Assembly: GCA_963711635.1 (NCBI GenBank)
Contig: CAVQEZ010000001.1
Location: 168,888-232,887 of the forward strand
From: CADEED01 sp963711635
GTDB lineage: Bacteria > Pseudomonadota > Gammaproteobacteria > Steroidobacterales > Steroidobacteraceae
Direction of reading: 5' to 3'
DNA length: 64,000 nucleotides
The translations under genes were made by a program, and so were the position numbers. Position 1 is the first letter of the stretch, and each line of letters starts with the position of its first letter. Below, piece by piece: positions 52,860 to 63,025 of the stretch. Under the pieces are notes generated by a model. That model made no database searches and was not told where the DNA came from. It was given only the letters and a program-made list of their open reading frames with translations.

Positions 52860-54086
52860 CTTCTCTTCACGTGTTATTTGTCGATGACGAACAGGCCATT
52901 CTCGATGGCTTGCGCAACTCCCTGCGCAAGGAACGCAAGCGCTGGGAAATGACCTTCGCCCTCGGCGGCCAGCAGGCGCTGGAAGCGATGAAGCAGACGC
53001 CCGCGGACGTCGTCATCACCGACATGCGCATGCCCGGCATGGACGGCGCCGAGCTGCTGCGCCACATCCAGCGTGACTTCCCGGCCGCCGCCCGCATCGT
53101 GCTGTCCGGCCAGGCCGAGCGCGAATCCATCATGCGCGCGCTGCCCGTCACCCATCAGTTCCTGCACAAGCCCTGCGACGGCGAGACGCTGCGCGCCGTG
53201 ATCGAGCAGACGCACAACCTGCACAAGCTCATGCAGAACCCGGCGTTGACCGCGCTGGTGGGCAAGCTCGAACGCATTCCCGCGGTTCCGACCACCTACA
53301 CCGAACTGGCCCGGCTTGCCGGCGACCCGAAGGCCGACGCAGCCGCGTTCGCCAAGGTCATCGAAATGGATGCCGCGGTGTGCGCCAAGGTGCTGCAGCT
53401 GGTGAACAGCGCGTACTTCGGCCTCGGCCAGAAGATCGTCAGCATCCGGCCGGCAGTCACCTATCTCGGCGTCGAAATCATCAAGTCGCTGGTGCTGGGC
53501 TCGAGCTCCTTCTCGGACAAGGCCATCAGCGAGGTCAAGGGATTCTCGCCCGACCGCCTGCAGCATCATTCGATGCTGACCGCCCTGCTCGCCAAGAAGA
53601 TCGTCTCGAAGCCGGAACTGGCGGACGCCGCCTTCACGGCCGGCCTGCTGCACGACATCGGCGCATTGGTGCTGCTGTACGCGGCGCCGCCCGACTACGT
53701 GCGCGCGCTGGATCGCAAGAAGGAGCTCGGCGGCGACAGCGCCGCGGCCGAGCGCGAGATCTTCGGCGTCACGCATGCCGAAGTCGGTGCCTATCTACTC
53801 GGCCTGTGGGGCATTCCCGTTCCCCATCGTCGAGGCGGTCGCATTCCACCATCGGCCGAACGAGGTGACGCCCGAGTCGCGACCGCTGGTGGCCGCGATC
53901 CACATCGCCAGCGGCCTCGTCGAGGAGATGACCGAGGGCAATTCGGCGGAATGCCTCGGCGGCACGAATGCCGACAGCTCGGCACGCATCGACGTGAGCT
54001 TCCTGCGCGAGGCCGGCCTCGAAGAGGCCTTCAAGAAGAACCGCGCCGACGCCGAGAAGATCGTGGGCAAGGTGGCCGAAGCCTGA
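52856..54086 (+). CDS. Response regulator with HDOD output domain, one frameshift
   Basis: About 410 residues. The receiver domain (1-120) has HVLFVDDEQAILDGL, the phosphoacceptor Asp in VVITDMRMPGMDGAEL, and the Lys in FLHKPCDGETLR. The HDOD domain follows: RIPAVPTTYTELARLAGD, KVLQLVNSAYFGLGQKI, AFTAGLLHDIGALVLL and AVAFHHRPNEVTPESR. One extra C near 53818 (GIPVPH versus GIPFPIVEA) breaks the frame; the C-terminus continues to 54086. It is the cognate partner of the upstream kinase. RpfG/YuxH-like signalling is possible, but HDOD is not catalytic. Confidence 0.88.
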
Positions 54087-54149
54087 TCGGCTGATTGCCG
54101 CGCGCCTCCATTGCCCCTAGCATCGTGTCCCTCTCAGGGAGGGGCACAG

Positions 54150-55202
54150 ATGCGTTTCATGCGAATTGTGGCAATCGGGCTCTCGGTGGTGGCGGGCGCG
54201 CTGGGCGCGATCGCCCTGACTCCGGGCACCGGCACGGCGAAGGCTGCCCCCACCGGCAGCGAATCGGAAGCCGCCGCGAACGCCTTCCTGGACTCGTTGC
54301 CTCCCCAGCTGCGCAAGGAAGCTTCGTTTCCCATCGGCGCGCCGGAGCGCACCGAGTGGTATTTCGTTCCGCGCGAGCGTGTCGGCGTCTCGCTGCTGAA
54401 ACTCAGCGACTCGCAGAGTGAATTGTTAGGCCCGCTGCTCGCCTCGGCGCTCAGCCCCGAAGGCCTGCTCGAAGCCCGCGGCGTGCTCAAGCACGAAAAC
54501 ATCCTGCGGCGCGTGGAGACCGAAGCCGGCGTCGATGCCACGCGTCGCGACCCCGGGCTGTACTACACCTCGGTATTCGGCCGGCCGCACGGCGCTGCGC
54601 CCTGGAGCTGGCGCTTCGAGGGCCATCACCTCTCACTCAACGTGACGCTGGCCGGCGGCCAGGCGCCCATGATCGGCCCGGTATTCATCGGCGCCAATCC
54701 GGCGCGCGTGCTTTCGGGTCCGCAAACCGGGTTTCGCCTGCTGGCGGCCGAGGAAGACCTGGGCCGCGAGCTCGTCACCTCGTTGTCGGAGGAGCGGCGC
54801 CGGGTCGCGTTGATCCGCGACACGGCCTTCGCCGACATCGTGACCGGCAACGACCCCAAGGTACGCCCGCTCGAGCTCGAGGGGCTGGCCGCCGCCGACA
54901 TGTCGGCCGCCGAGCAGCAGCGGCTGCGGCGCCTGATCGAGCTGTACGTCGGTCGCCTCACAACCCTTTCGGCCAAGGATGCATTGATGCGCCTGGATCG
55001 TGCAGGTTTCGGGAAGGTGCGCTTCGCCTGGGCGGGTGGTCTCGAAAGCGGCCAGAAACACTACTACCGCGTGCACGGCCCGACGCTGCTCATCGAATAC
55101 GACAACACGCAGAACGACGCCAACCACATCCACACCGTGTATCGCGACCTGGACTACGACTTCGGTGGTGACGCGTTGCGCAAGCATCTATCGAAGAAAT
55201 AG
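54150..55202 (+). CDS. Exported DUF3500 protein
   Basis: A 350-residue exported protein. The signal is MRFMRIVAIGLSVVAGALGA. The DUF3500 features are clear: YFVPRERVGVSLLKL, YYTSVFGRPHGAAPWSWRFE, GHHLSLNVTLAGG and, near the end, LLIEYDNTQNDANHIHTVYR, ending in a DFGGDALRKHL segment. The family is of unknown function, predicted secreted. ATG at 54150 is preceded by AGGGAGGGG. It stands alone. Confidence 0.82.
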   Translation: MRFMRIVAIGLSVVAGALGAIALTPGTGTAKAAPTGSESEAAANAFLDSLPPQLRKEASFPIGAPERTEWYFVPRERVGVSLLKLSDSQSELLGPLLASALSPEGLLEARGVLKHENILRRVETEAGVDATRRDPGLYYTSVFGRPHGAAPWSWRFEGHHLSLNVTLAGGQAPMIGPVFIGANPARVLSGPQTGFRLLAAEEDLGRELVTSLSEERRRVALIRDTAFADIVTGNDPKVRPLELEGLAAADMSAAEQQRLRRLIELYVGRLTTLSAKDALMRLDRAGFGKVRFAWAGGLESGQKHYYRVHGPTLLIEYDNTQNDANHIHTVYRDLDYDFGGDALRKHLSKK

Positions 55203-55270
55203 ACAAAACCGAATGGCCGCGCGTGTGCCTCATGGTTAGACTCTGTCGCAACACCGAGAGGAGCGCAATC

Positions 55271-55777
55271 ATGGGCAAGAAAAACGCCGCCGCCGCAGTC
55301 AGCGACGCACCGCAGATCGACATCGGCATCAAGACCAGGGACCGCGAGAAGATCGCGCTGGGGTTGTCGCGCGTGCTCGCCGACACCTACTCGCTGTACC
55401 TGAAGACGCACAATTTCCATTGGAACGTCGAAGGACCGATGTTCAACACGCTGCACCTCATGTTCATGGACCAATACACCGAGCTGTGGAATGCGCTCGA
55501 TGCGGTGGCCGAACGCATCCGCTCGCTGGGTTACCCGGCGCCCGGCACCGGCAAGGAATTCACGAAGCTCACGTCCATCGAAGAAACCGAGGGCGTGCCG
55601 GAAGCGCTGGATATGGTTCGCCTGCTGGTCTCGGGCCACGAAGCCGTGGCGCGCACCGCGCGGCAGGCATTCCCCGCCGCCGAGAAGGCCGGCGACGAAT
55701 CCACCTGCGACCTGCTGACCCAGCGACTCCAGGTGCACGAAAAGACCGCCTGGATGCTGCGCAGCCTGCTGAAATAA
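55271..55777 (+). CDS. dps: Dps family DNA-protection/ferritin-like protein
   Basis: A 168-residue ferritin-like protein. The ferroxidase-site helices are clear: YLKTHNFHWNVEGPMFNTLH, then MDQYTELWNALDAVAERIRS, and DLLTQRLQVHEKTAWMLRS at the end. It would oxidise and store iron and protect DNA from oxidative damage as a dodecamer. An unstructured N-terminal tail (GKKNAAAAVSDAP) may bind DNA. ATG at 55271 is preceded by GAGAGGAG. Confidence 0.93.
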   Translation: MGKKNAAAAVSDAPQIDIGIKTRDREKIALGLSRVLADTYSLYLKTHNFHWNVEGPMFNTLHLMFMDQYTELWNALDAVAERIRSLGYPAPGTGKEFTKLTSIEETEGVPEALDMVRLLVSGHEAVARTARQAFPAAEKAGDESTCDLLTQRLQVHEKTAWMLRSLLK

Positions 55778-55778
55778 C

Positions 55779-56717
55779 TTGACCAGGGTGGTTTGGCGCG
55801 CGGCCGTGCTGGCCGCCTTGCTCCTCGGCTGCGGCGGCGTGCTCGCGAAGGAACCGCGACTCAAGATCGCGCTGACCTTCGACGACCTGCCGCGCAACGG
55901 CTCGAAACCGGCGGGCGTCACGGATATCGATATCGCGCGGGATACGGTCAAGGTGCTGAAGAAGCATCGCATTGCGCCGTCGTTCGGGTTCATCAATGCC
56001 GACAAGCTCGAGCGCAATCCCGACGGCGCGCGGGCGCTGCAGGTCTGGATCGCGGCCGGGCATCCGCTCGGCAATCACACCTACTCGCATCTCGACTTCA
56101 CCAAGAATTCAGTCGAGGATTTTCAGAAGGAAATCCTGCGCAACGAGCCGGCCCTGGAGTTGCTCACACCCGGAAAGGCGAAGAGCGACTGGCGCTGGTT
56201 CCGGTATCCCTATCTTCACGAAGGCGACACGCTCGAGAAACGCCGCGCCGTGCGCGAGTTCCTGCGCGTCAGCGGCTATCGCATCGCGCAGACCACCATC
56301 GACTGGGAAGACTACCTGTGGAACAGCGCGCATGCGCGCTGCGTGGACAAACGCGACGCTCAATCGCTCGAATGGCTGCGCAGCAGTTACCTGTCCGAGG
56401 CCGGGCGCTGGATTCGCGTGCAGCGCGATTTCGCGCGGCAGGTGTGGGGCCGGGACATTCACCACGTCGCACTGCTGCACCTGGGCTCGTTCAGCTCGAC
56501 GATTCTCCCGGACCTGTTCGCATTGCTCGAGCGCGAAGGATTCGAGATCGTGACGCTGGAGGAAGCCCAGGGCGATCCCATCTACGCAAGCGATCCCGAC
56601 ATCGGCGAGCCGCGTGGCGGCACGCTCACCGAGCTCATGATGACGGCGAAGAAGATCCCGTGGCCGCAGGGCCTGGCCGACAAGCCGCGCGAGAAACTTC
56701 GCACCATCTGCCAGTAA
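55779..56717 (+). CDS. Polysaccharide deacetylase (NodB-like) lipoprotein
   Basis: A 312-residue exported CE4 hydrolase. The signal has a lipobox LLGC (Cys18). The NodB core shows ALTFDDLPRNG (metal/catalytic Asp), GNHTYSHLDF (His metal ligands), RWFRYPYLHEGDT and LLHLGSFSSTILPDL. It likely removes N- or O-acetyl groups from a polysaccharide in the envelope. TTG at 55779 is used because the signal peptide starts there; the gene is one base after the Dps stop. Its stop lies in a REP-like palindrome. Confidence 0.88.
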   Translation: MTRVVWRAAVLAALLLGCGGVLAKEPRLKIALTFDDLPRNGSKPAGVTDIDIARDTVKVLKKHRIAPSFGFINADKLERNPDGARALQVWIAAGHPLGNHTYSHLDFTKNSVEDFQKEILRNEPALELLTPGKAKSDWRWFRYPYLHEGDTLEKRRAVREFLRVSGYRIAQTTIDWEDYLWNSAHARCVDKRDAQSLEWLRSSYLSEAGRWIRVQRDFARQVWGRDIHHVALLHLGSFSSTILPDLFALLEREGFEIVTLEEAQGDPIYASDPDIGEPRGGTLTELMMTAKKIPWPQGLADKPREKLRTICQ

Positions 56718-56771
56718 TGGGGTCAGACCCCATTTGCTAGCCATTCTTCGAAAGACTGGGGGGTCGACCCC
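56716..56771. repeat. REP-like double palindrome at convergent gene ends
   Basis: AATGGGGTC-A-GACCCCATT (56716-56734) is a perfect nine-base inverted repeat. After TGCTAGCCATTC a second perfect palindrome follows, GGGGTCGACCCC (56760-56771). The core CCCCATTTGCTAG (56728-56740) recurs at 59964. The element contains or adjoins the stop codons of the deacetylase and of the leftward oxidoreductase and could act as a bidirectional terminator. Confidence 0.75.
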
Positions 56772-57820
56772 ATTTTCAGCTTCACGGGCTTGCCGCTGGC
56801 TGCGGAGTCATAGATAGCCCGCACCAGCGCCACGGCCTTGCGCGCCTCGCGCCTTCGATGAAGAACGGCCGCTTCTCGCGGATGCCGTCGATGAAATCCT
56901 GGATCTGGCGCTGGTGCCCTTCGAAATTGATGGCCATCGGCTCCGCCGCACCGGATCCCATGGCGCTGACTCTCGCGCATCGCGCGGATCTTCTCGTCTT
57001 CCGGCTGCGGCGACGCGGAATTCCCAGCGCGCGATGTCGTCGTCTTCCATGAGCGCCGAACCGTTCTCGCCGCAGATCTCGATGCGCCGCGACCAGCCCG
57101 GCCATGCGCGGTGGTGGCTTCGATCGTGCCGAACGCGCCGCTGCCGAACTTCAGCGCCGCCACGCAGGTGTCTTCGGACTCGATCGCGATGCACGCGCTG
57201 CGTGCGTCCAGGCGAACACTTCCACCGGCATGCCGGCGAACCATTGCAGCAGGTCCACGCCATGGATGGCCTGGTTGATGACGGCGCCGCCGCCATCCTC
57301 GGAGAGCTTGCCTTTCCAGCCCGTGTAGTACTCGGCGGTGCGATTCCACTTCACGTAGCAACTCGCGAGCACCATGCGGCCGAAGCGCCCGCGCATCGAT
57401 GGCGGCCTTGAGCTGCCGCGCCGCATCGCCGAAGCGCGCCTGGAAGATGGAGCCGACGCGCACGCCGGCCTTCTCCGCCTCGCGCAGGATGCGGTCCGTG
57501 CCTTCGACCGTCGCGTCGAGCGGCTTTTCGATCATCAGGTGTTTGCCGGCGCGGATCGCCGCGAGCGCGGGCTCCAGGTGCAGTGCCGAAGGCGTGGTGA
57601 TGCACACCGCGTCGAGGCCCGGCTGCGTCAGCAGCTCGTCGCACGCTCGTCGGTGGCGAAGCCGATGCCATGCTCCGCGGCGAACTTCTCGCGCGGTGCG
57701 CGCGCGTGCGGCTCACCACGCCCGACGAAGCGGCCGCCGCTGCGCGGCCGCGACCGCGCGCGCGTGGAAATTGGCGATGGCGCCCGCGCCGATGAAGCCG
57801 AAGCCCAGAGGTTGCGTCAT
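56723..57820 (-). CDS. Gfo/Idh/MocA-family oxidoreductase, many frameshifts
   Basis: A dehydrogenase of about 365 residues, recovered from three frames. N-terminus: MTQPLGFGFIGAGAIANFHA (Rossmann). Then ITTPSALHLEPALAAIRAGK, HLMIEKPLDATVEGTDRIL (EKP motif), VGSIFQARFGDAARQLKAAI, LASCYVKWNRTAEYYTGWKG, INQAIHGVDLLQWFAGMPVE (D/H motif), ALKFGSGAFGTIEATTA and VRAIYDSAASGKPVKL. The NAD(P)-dependent enzyme acts on a sugar or similar polyol; substrate unknown. At least six one-base errors are needed. Its 3' end (GSTPQSFEEWLANGV) is encoded by the REP-like element, so the natural end may have been altered by it. Confidence 0.75.
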
Positions 57821-57826
57821 GTCGTG

Positions 57827-59163
57827 CTCACTTCAGTGCGCGAGGGCGACGCGGATCGTTGCGATACACGGCATCGCGGAAGGTCTTGTGCAGCTTGACC
57901 TTGTCGAACGGCCGCATCTGCGTGAACAACACCGCGGCGATGTCGTTCTTCGGGTCGACCCAGAACAGCGTGCTGGCCGCGCCGTCCCAGAAGAACTCGC
58001 CGACCGCGCCGGAAGACTCGCTGCGCGTCTTTGGGCGGCGCGATGCGCACCGCGAAGTCGATGCCGAAACCCACCTGCCCCTTGCGAGGCAGCCAGGACT
58101 TGTCGGTGACTTCCTTCGGCATGGCGTCGGTGGCCATGAGCTTCACGGTTTCGGGCTTGAGGATGCGCGCGCGGCCCAGCTTGCCACCGCCCAGCAGCAT
58201 GCGCGCGAACTTCATGTAGTCGTCGAGGGTGGACACCAGCCCGAAGGTGCCGGGCTTGTACGCCCAGGCGGCGCTATTGAACCCGTAGGCCTCTTCGTCG
58301 GTCTGGCGCGTGAACGTGCCGTCCTCGTTGCGCGTGTAGATGGCCGCGAGCTGCGCGCGGTCCGGGTCGGTGGGCAGGATGGTGTAGCGCGTGCTCGTCA
58401 TGCCGAGCGGCTCGAAAGATGTGCAGCTTGAGGTACTCGTCGAAAGGCACGCCGGAGAGCTTCTGCACCAGGTAGGCCTGGATGTCGACGGCGTCGCTGT
58501 ACTTCCACTGCGTGCCGGGTTGATAGCCCAGCGGCACCTTCGCGAGCTTCGCGCGGATACTTCGGGCAGCGTGATGTTGAAATCGCGCGCGGCGACCTCG
58601 CGGTAGATAGGCGGTGACCGCTGGTCGCGGCGATCCGTCGCCGTGAAACCCGCGGTGTGCCGCAGGATGTCGCGCACGGTGATCGGCCGCTTCGGCGCCT
58701 CGTATTTCGGCTGGCCGCTTGGCGTCGAGGCCGGCATACACGCGCAGATTCGGCGAACTCCGGCAGGTAGGTCGACAGCGGCGCGTCGAGCTGCGAATTT
58801 GCCGCGCTCGTAGAGCTGCATGAGCGCCACGCCGGTCACCGGCTTGGTCATCGAGAAGATCTGCACGACGGTGTCGCGCGCCATGGGCTTGTTGTTTTCG
58901 CGGTCGGCGAGGCCGAACGCGCCGAAGTACGACTTCCTTGCCGCGCTCGTACACCAGCGCCGGAAACGCCGACGACCTTCTTGCTGTCGATGACGCTCTT
59001 GAGCGCGGCTGTCGATGGCGGCGGGATCGACGAGCGGCGGCGGCGGCGCGGACCGGAGCCGGTGCGGGCGTCGCGGGCGCGGCCTGGTCGGCGCGTTCGG
59101 CCGCCAGGCCGGCCAGCATGACCGTGCAGACGCGGCCAGCTGCCGCCGCCTGGAATACTTCAT
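57827..59163 (-). CDS. Serine hydrolase (class C beta-lactamase-like), many frameshifts
   Basis: About 440 residues. Segments in order: MKYSRRRQLAA leader, DLFSALVYERGKEVVL-like, YFGAFGLADRENNKPMARDT, VQIFSMTKPVTGVALMQLYE (nucleophile S-x-x-K), ITVRDILRHTAGFT, GTQWKYSDAVDIQAYLV (Y-S-D/N motif), EPLGMTSTRYTILP, AAWAYKPGTFGLVSTLDDYM and KGQVGFGIDFAVRIAPPKD. The exported family includes esterases and D-aminopeptidases. Its start overlaps the stop of the LamG-like gene (TCAT 59160-59163). At least six indels interrupt the frame. Confidence 0.75.
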
Positions 59164-59955
59164 CGATCCCCTCCTCGTTTTGGCGCCGGACACCCGACGC
59201 GCTGCCGCGACAGCGCCACGTCGTCGATCCACAGATTCTGGTCGTTGGCGGAGTCGCGCGTACCGCTCGAAGCCGATGTAGAAACTGTCGAACTTCGGCG
59301 GCGCGCGCCATTCGCCCTCAGGTCGTTGCCGCGGCAGGCATTGCGCGGCCTGCCGCGACCTGCCACGCGTGACGACCTTGCGTCCATCGAGCCAGAACTG
59401 CATTTCATTCGAGGCGACTTCCAAATGCCATTCGACGCAGGTCCAACGCCGCACGGGCAGCGTGCGCGTCGATTTCTGCTTGCAGTCGGTGGTGACCGGC
59501 GGCGTGGTCTCGAAGTTGGCCATGAGCTGCGTGCCGCCCTCGCCCTCGACGCCCGAGCCGGTAGATAGAGTTGTAGCGGTCGTCGGCGGAACGGCCCTCG
59601 CCCTGCAGCAGCGTCCAGTGCACGGGCGGCGCATCCGGCAGCGCGATCGGCGCCGCGTCGAGCAATACCATGGCGCGGCCGTACATGCCGGGCTGCGCGT
59701 CGGGCAGCGGGCGTTTCAGGTGGATCGCGACGTAGCCGCGGCGGTATTTCGCGCCGCGCGGCGTGAGGACGTGCAGAGCCTGTTTGCCGCTGAAGGCGTG
59801 CTCGGCGTCGACGTGATGACGGCGCCGGACTTGAAGGTGGCTTCGCTTCCAGGGCGCGCCAGGCAGTTCGCCGGCGGCGTGCGATTCGAAGTCGTCCGAA
59901 AGAGAAGTCGGCGCGCGGACGCGGCGCGACGCCGCAGCGGCGCAAGGAGCAGATG
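59160..59955 (-). CDS. Secreted LamG-like (concanavalin fold) protein, frameshifted
   Basis: About 265 residues, three frames. A signal-like LLLAPL stretch is followed by DDFESHAAGELPGAPWKR, AEHAFSGKQALHVLTPRGAK, RRGYVAIHLKRPLPDAQPG, YGRAMVLLDAAP, VHWTLLQGEGRSAD, RWTCVEWHLEVASNEMQFWL, DGRKVVTR, APPKFDSFYIGFERY and NDQNLWIDDVALS. The last four match the carbohydrate-related LamG/jelly-roll type found in secreted proteins of polysaccharide degraders. The start is not certain because the first codons overlap a REP-like element. It is likely cotranscribed with the hydrolase. Confidence 0.6.
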
Positions 59956-59963
59956 AGGTCCGG

Positions 59964-59996
59964 CCCCATTTGCTAGGCAGAAAGGGACAGCCCCAT
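59964..59996. repeat. REP-like element with CCCCATTTGCTAG core
   Basis: CCCCATTTGCTAG (59964-59976) is identical to the core at 56728-56740, followed by GCAGAAAGGGACAGCCCCATT. The second half echoes the GTCCCCATT of the 35802 element. It sits just after the PanE-like stop and before the LamG-like gene. Confidence 0.65.
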
Positions 59997-60951
59997 TCAT
60001 GGGTGGGCCACGCGAGATGATGCGGTAGCAGACATCGAGCGTCGGCATGGGCACGTCCGAGCTCGCGCGCCTTCTGCAGCGCGTAGCCCAGCGTCTCCTG
60101 GTACTCGAGGCGGCTGCCGCGCAGGACGTCCTGCTGCGCGGACATGCGGTGTTCCGGCGAGGTGTCGAGGAACTTCTGGCCGATGCCGCGGATGATCTCG
60201 ACGGCCTGCGCGTCGCTGGCATGCACGATGCTGGGCACCGGCAGCGGCGGCATGTCGGTGAGCTCGATCTTCATCGCCGCGGCGAGCGCCGCGGCCTCGC
60301 GCACGATGCGCACGATGACCATGCGCGCTGCGTTCGTCCATGAGGAATTTCCAGGTGATCTGCCGCGTGAGCACCGCCAGCGGGAACTGCGCGATCCAGC
60401 CGGCGATACTTCGACCATTCGCGCGTACGGATGTTGGACGCGGCGGCGCAGCGCACGCCGGCGGCGTCGATGAGCGCGGCCAGCTCCTCCGCGCGCGGAC
60501 TGATGCCGCCCTTCTCCTCGCCCAGGTGCAGGCAGACATTGCGCGTGAACTTCACTTCGCCATTGGCCAGCAGCTCGCCGCTGAAATCCGCCATGGCGCC
60601 GAGCACGCGCGAGATATCCGAAGACCGCGCCAGCAGCTCGTTCTTGAGCACGCCGTTCTGCACGGAGAAGGCGTTGTCGAGGCGCAGGTGCTTGAGCGTG
60701 TCGAGGCTCTGCGCCGAGTCGATGGCCTTGGTGGCGACGATCAGCGTGCCGGTGTCGATGCAGCTTCTGCGGATCGTCGATGACCTGGGGCGCGCCTTGA
60801 TGTCGGACAGCCCGTTGAGCACCAGACCCTGGCGTTGCAGTACGCGCGCGCGTTCGCCGCGCGCGATCATCACGACTTCGTGACCGGCGCGCGACAGGTG
60901 CGCGCCGAGGATGGTGCCCAGCGCGCCGGCGCCGAGGATGGCAAATTTCAT
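59997..60951 (-). CDS. PanE/ApbA-type 2-dehydropantoate reductase family, frameshifted
   Basis: About 315 residues. N-terminal Rossmann motif MKFAILGAGALGTILGAHLS, then EVVMIARGERARVLQRQGL, VATKAIDSAQSLDTLKHL, NAFSVQNGVLKNELL, FTRNVCLHLGEEKG, AGVRCAAASNIRTREWSKY (catalytic Lys region) and, in another frame, LTRQITWKFLMDERSA, VHASDAQAVEIIRGIGQKFL and SRLEYQETLGYALQKA. Reduces ketopantoate or a related 2-oxo acid with NADPH; the true substrate is unsure, as many paralogues exist. Errors near 60770, 60400, 60330 and 60050. Confidence 0.75.
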
Positions 60952-60978
60952 GTATAGACGTGGCGCGCCGCCGGCTCC

Positions 60979-63025
60979 TTATTTCTTCCGGTACTTCTCG
61001 AACCAGGCCAGGATGTTATCCACCTTGGCGATGAGATTCGACGGCCGCGCGGTCATGCCATGCGAGGCCTCGGGAATGCGCACCATCACCGTGTCGACCT
61101 TGCGCAGCTTCAGCGCCTGGTAGTACTGCTCGGACTCGGCGATGGGCGTGCGGTAGTCGGCCTCGCCCGTCAGCAGCATGGTCGGCGTCTTCACGTTGCC
61201 GACCAGCGACAGCGGCGAACGGCGCCAGTATTCCTCGGGCTTCTCCCAGGGTGCGCGCCGAACCAGTAGCGGTAGAAGAAATTGTTGACGTCGGAGGTCA
61301 GCGCGAAGCTCGACCAGTTGATCACGGGCTTGGCGACCACCGCGGCGCGGAAGCGGTCGGTCTTGCCGACGATCCAGGCCGTGAGCACGCCGCCGCCGCT
61401 GCCGCCGGTGACGAACAGGTTGTCGGGTCGACGTGGCCTTGCGCGATGACGGCATCGACGCCGGACATCAGGTCGTCGTAGTCGTGGCCGGGATAGTCGT
61501 GGTGGATCAGATTGCCGAACTCGTCGCCGTAGCTCGTGCTGCCGCGCGGATTGGCGTACAGCACGACGTAGCCGGCCGCGGCGAAGAGCTGCATCTCGGC
61601 GGTGAAGTCGGGCCGTAGTCGGCGAACGGCCCGCCGTGGATCTCGAGGATCAGCGGATATTTCTTCGCGGCGTCGAAGTCCGGCGGCGTGACGACCCAGC
61701 CCTGGATCTCGCGCTGGTCCTTCGAGGACTTCCAGGTGATCTCCCTCACCGCGCCCAGCGTCTTGTTCCCCAGCAGGTCGTCGTTGAGCGCGGTGAGCAC
61801 GCCGCGCCGGCCCGACGCGGATGCGGACGATACGCCACATCGGCCGGCCGCGCCGGCGAGTTGTGAGTGAACGCCACGCGCCGTTGCGCGCGACGCTGAA
61901 GCGCCCGAGGTATACGGACGCCCGAGGTCCGTTCCGCCCAGCCCTTCCGCCAGCGTGCGCACCTTGCCGTCGAGCGTGATGGAGCCCAGTTTCGCACGCC
62001 GCGTTCGTCATAGGAGAAGTAGACGTTGCGGCTGTCGGCCGCCCACGCGGGTCCGCGATGTCGCGGTCGAAGCCCGCGGCGACCACGCGCGAGTTCTTGC
62101 CGTCAATGTCCATCACATATAGATGAGTGACCTGGTAGCCCTGGAGACGGTCGTCGAAGCCCAGGTAGGCGATTTTCCGGCCGTCGGGTGACACCACCGG
62201 GCGAGTTGTCCGGACCCTTGCGCGTCGTCAGCTGCGTGAGCTCCGGGTGGCGACGTCCAGGCTGAACACTCGCTGTCCTGCGGATCGCGCTCCCAGTCCG
62301 CGTCGCGATTCGCGGAAAACACGACGTGTTTTCTGTCGGGCGTGAAGGACAGCGGCCCGCCGTCGTTGAACTCACCGTCGGTGAGCTGGCGCGGCGTGCC
62401 GCCTTCGGCCGAGACGACGAACACGTGCTGGAAGCCGGCCTCGAGGTAGCCCTCGCCGTCGGCGCGATAGACCACCGAATCGATGACCTTGACCGGCGGC
62501 GCCCACTGCGCACCCTCGGGCTTCTCGGGCGTCGTGGCCAGCGGCGGCTCTTAACCGGCACGAGCTGCGTGAACGCGATCGACCTGCCGTCGGGCGACCA
62601 GGCGATGGCGCCCGGCGCTTCGACGAGGTTGGTGAGCAAGCGCGGTTTGCCCCGAGTCCATCCAGCGCACGTAGAACTGCGGGCTGCCTTCGGCGGCCGA
62701 GACGTACGCAGGCGCGTGCCATCCGGCGACCAGCGCGGCGAGCTGAAATTCTGCGATTCGGAGCGCAACGGCCGGTTGTTAGTGCCGTCGGCGTCGACCA
62801 TCCAGAGATTGCGGCGCGCGCGATCGGTCATGATGTCGTGGCTGACGCGCACGTAGACGATGCGGCTGCCGTCCGGCGAGATCTGCACGTCGTCGGTGTA
62901 CTCGAGCTGGAACACGTCGATGGAATGAAGGCGGCGCGCGTCGGGCATCGGCGGCGGCGGGCCGCGGCCGCGAAGGAAATGGACGCCAGCGCCGCACTCA
63001 ACACGGCATGGATCGTGGACCTCAT
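60979..63025 (-). CDS. S9 family peptidase, many frameshifts
   Basis: About 680 residues from three frames. Signal peptide MRSTIHAVLSAALASISFAA at 63025. Propeller blades: VFQLEYTDDVQISPDGSRIV, NLWMVDADGTNNRPLRSESQ, SSPRWSPDGTRL, AIAWSPDGRSIAFTQLVP. Catalytic domain: ILEIHGGPFADYG, YANPRGSTSYGDEFGNLIHH, DVDAVIAQ-like, the nucleophile in VTGGSGGGVLTAWIVGK, the Asp in MLLTGEADYRTP and the His in IPEASHGMTARP. The second S9 peptidase of the window. At least ten indels; all catalytic residues remain, so real loss of function is doubtful. Confidence 0.8.

Noticed and set aside
54121..54149. Small hairpin TCCCT-CTC-AGGGA at the DUF3500 ribosome site as a riboswitch.
   Set aside because: The stem is only five bases and overlaps an ordinary ribosome site; there is no aptamer-sized structure.
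652..54431. Repeated heptamer GTTAGGC/GCCTAAC (for example 652, 1231, 2241, 10678, 28178, 29017, 39928, 54425).
   Set aside because: A rough composition estimate predicts about this many copies in 64 kb on both strands, so no enrichment is shown.
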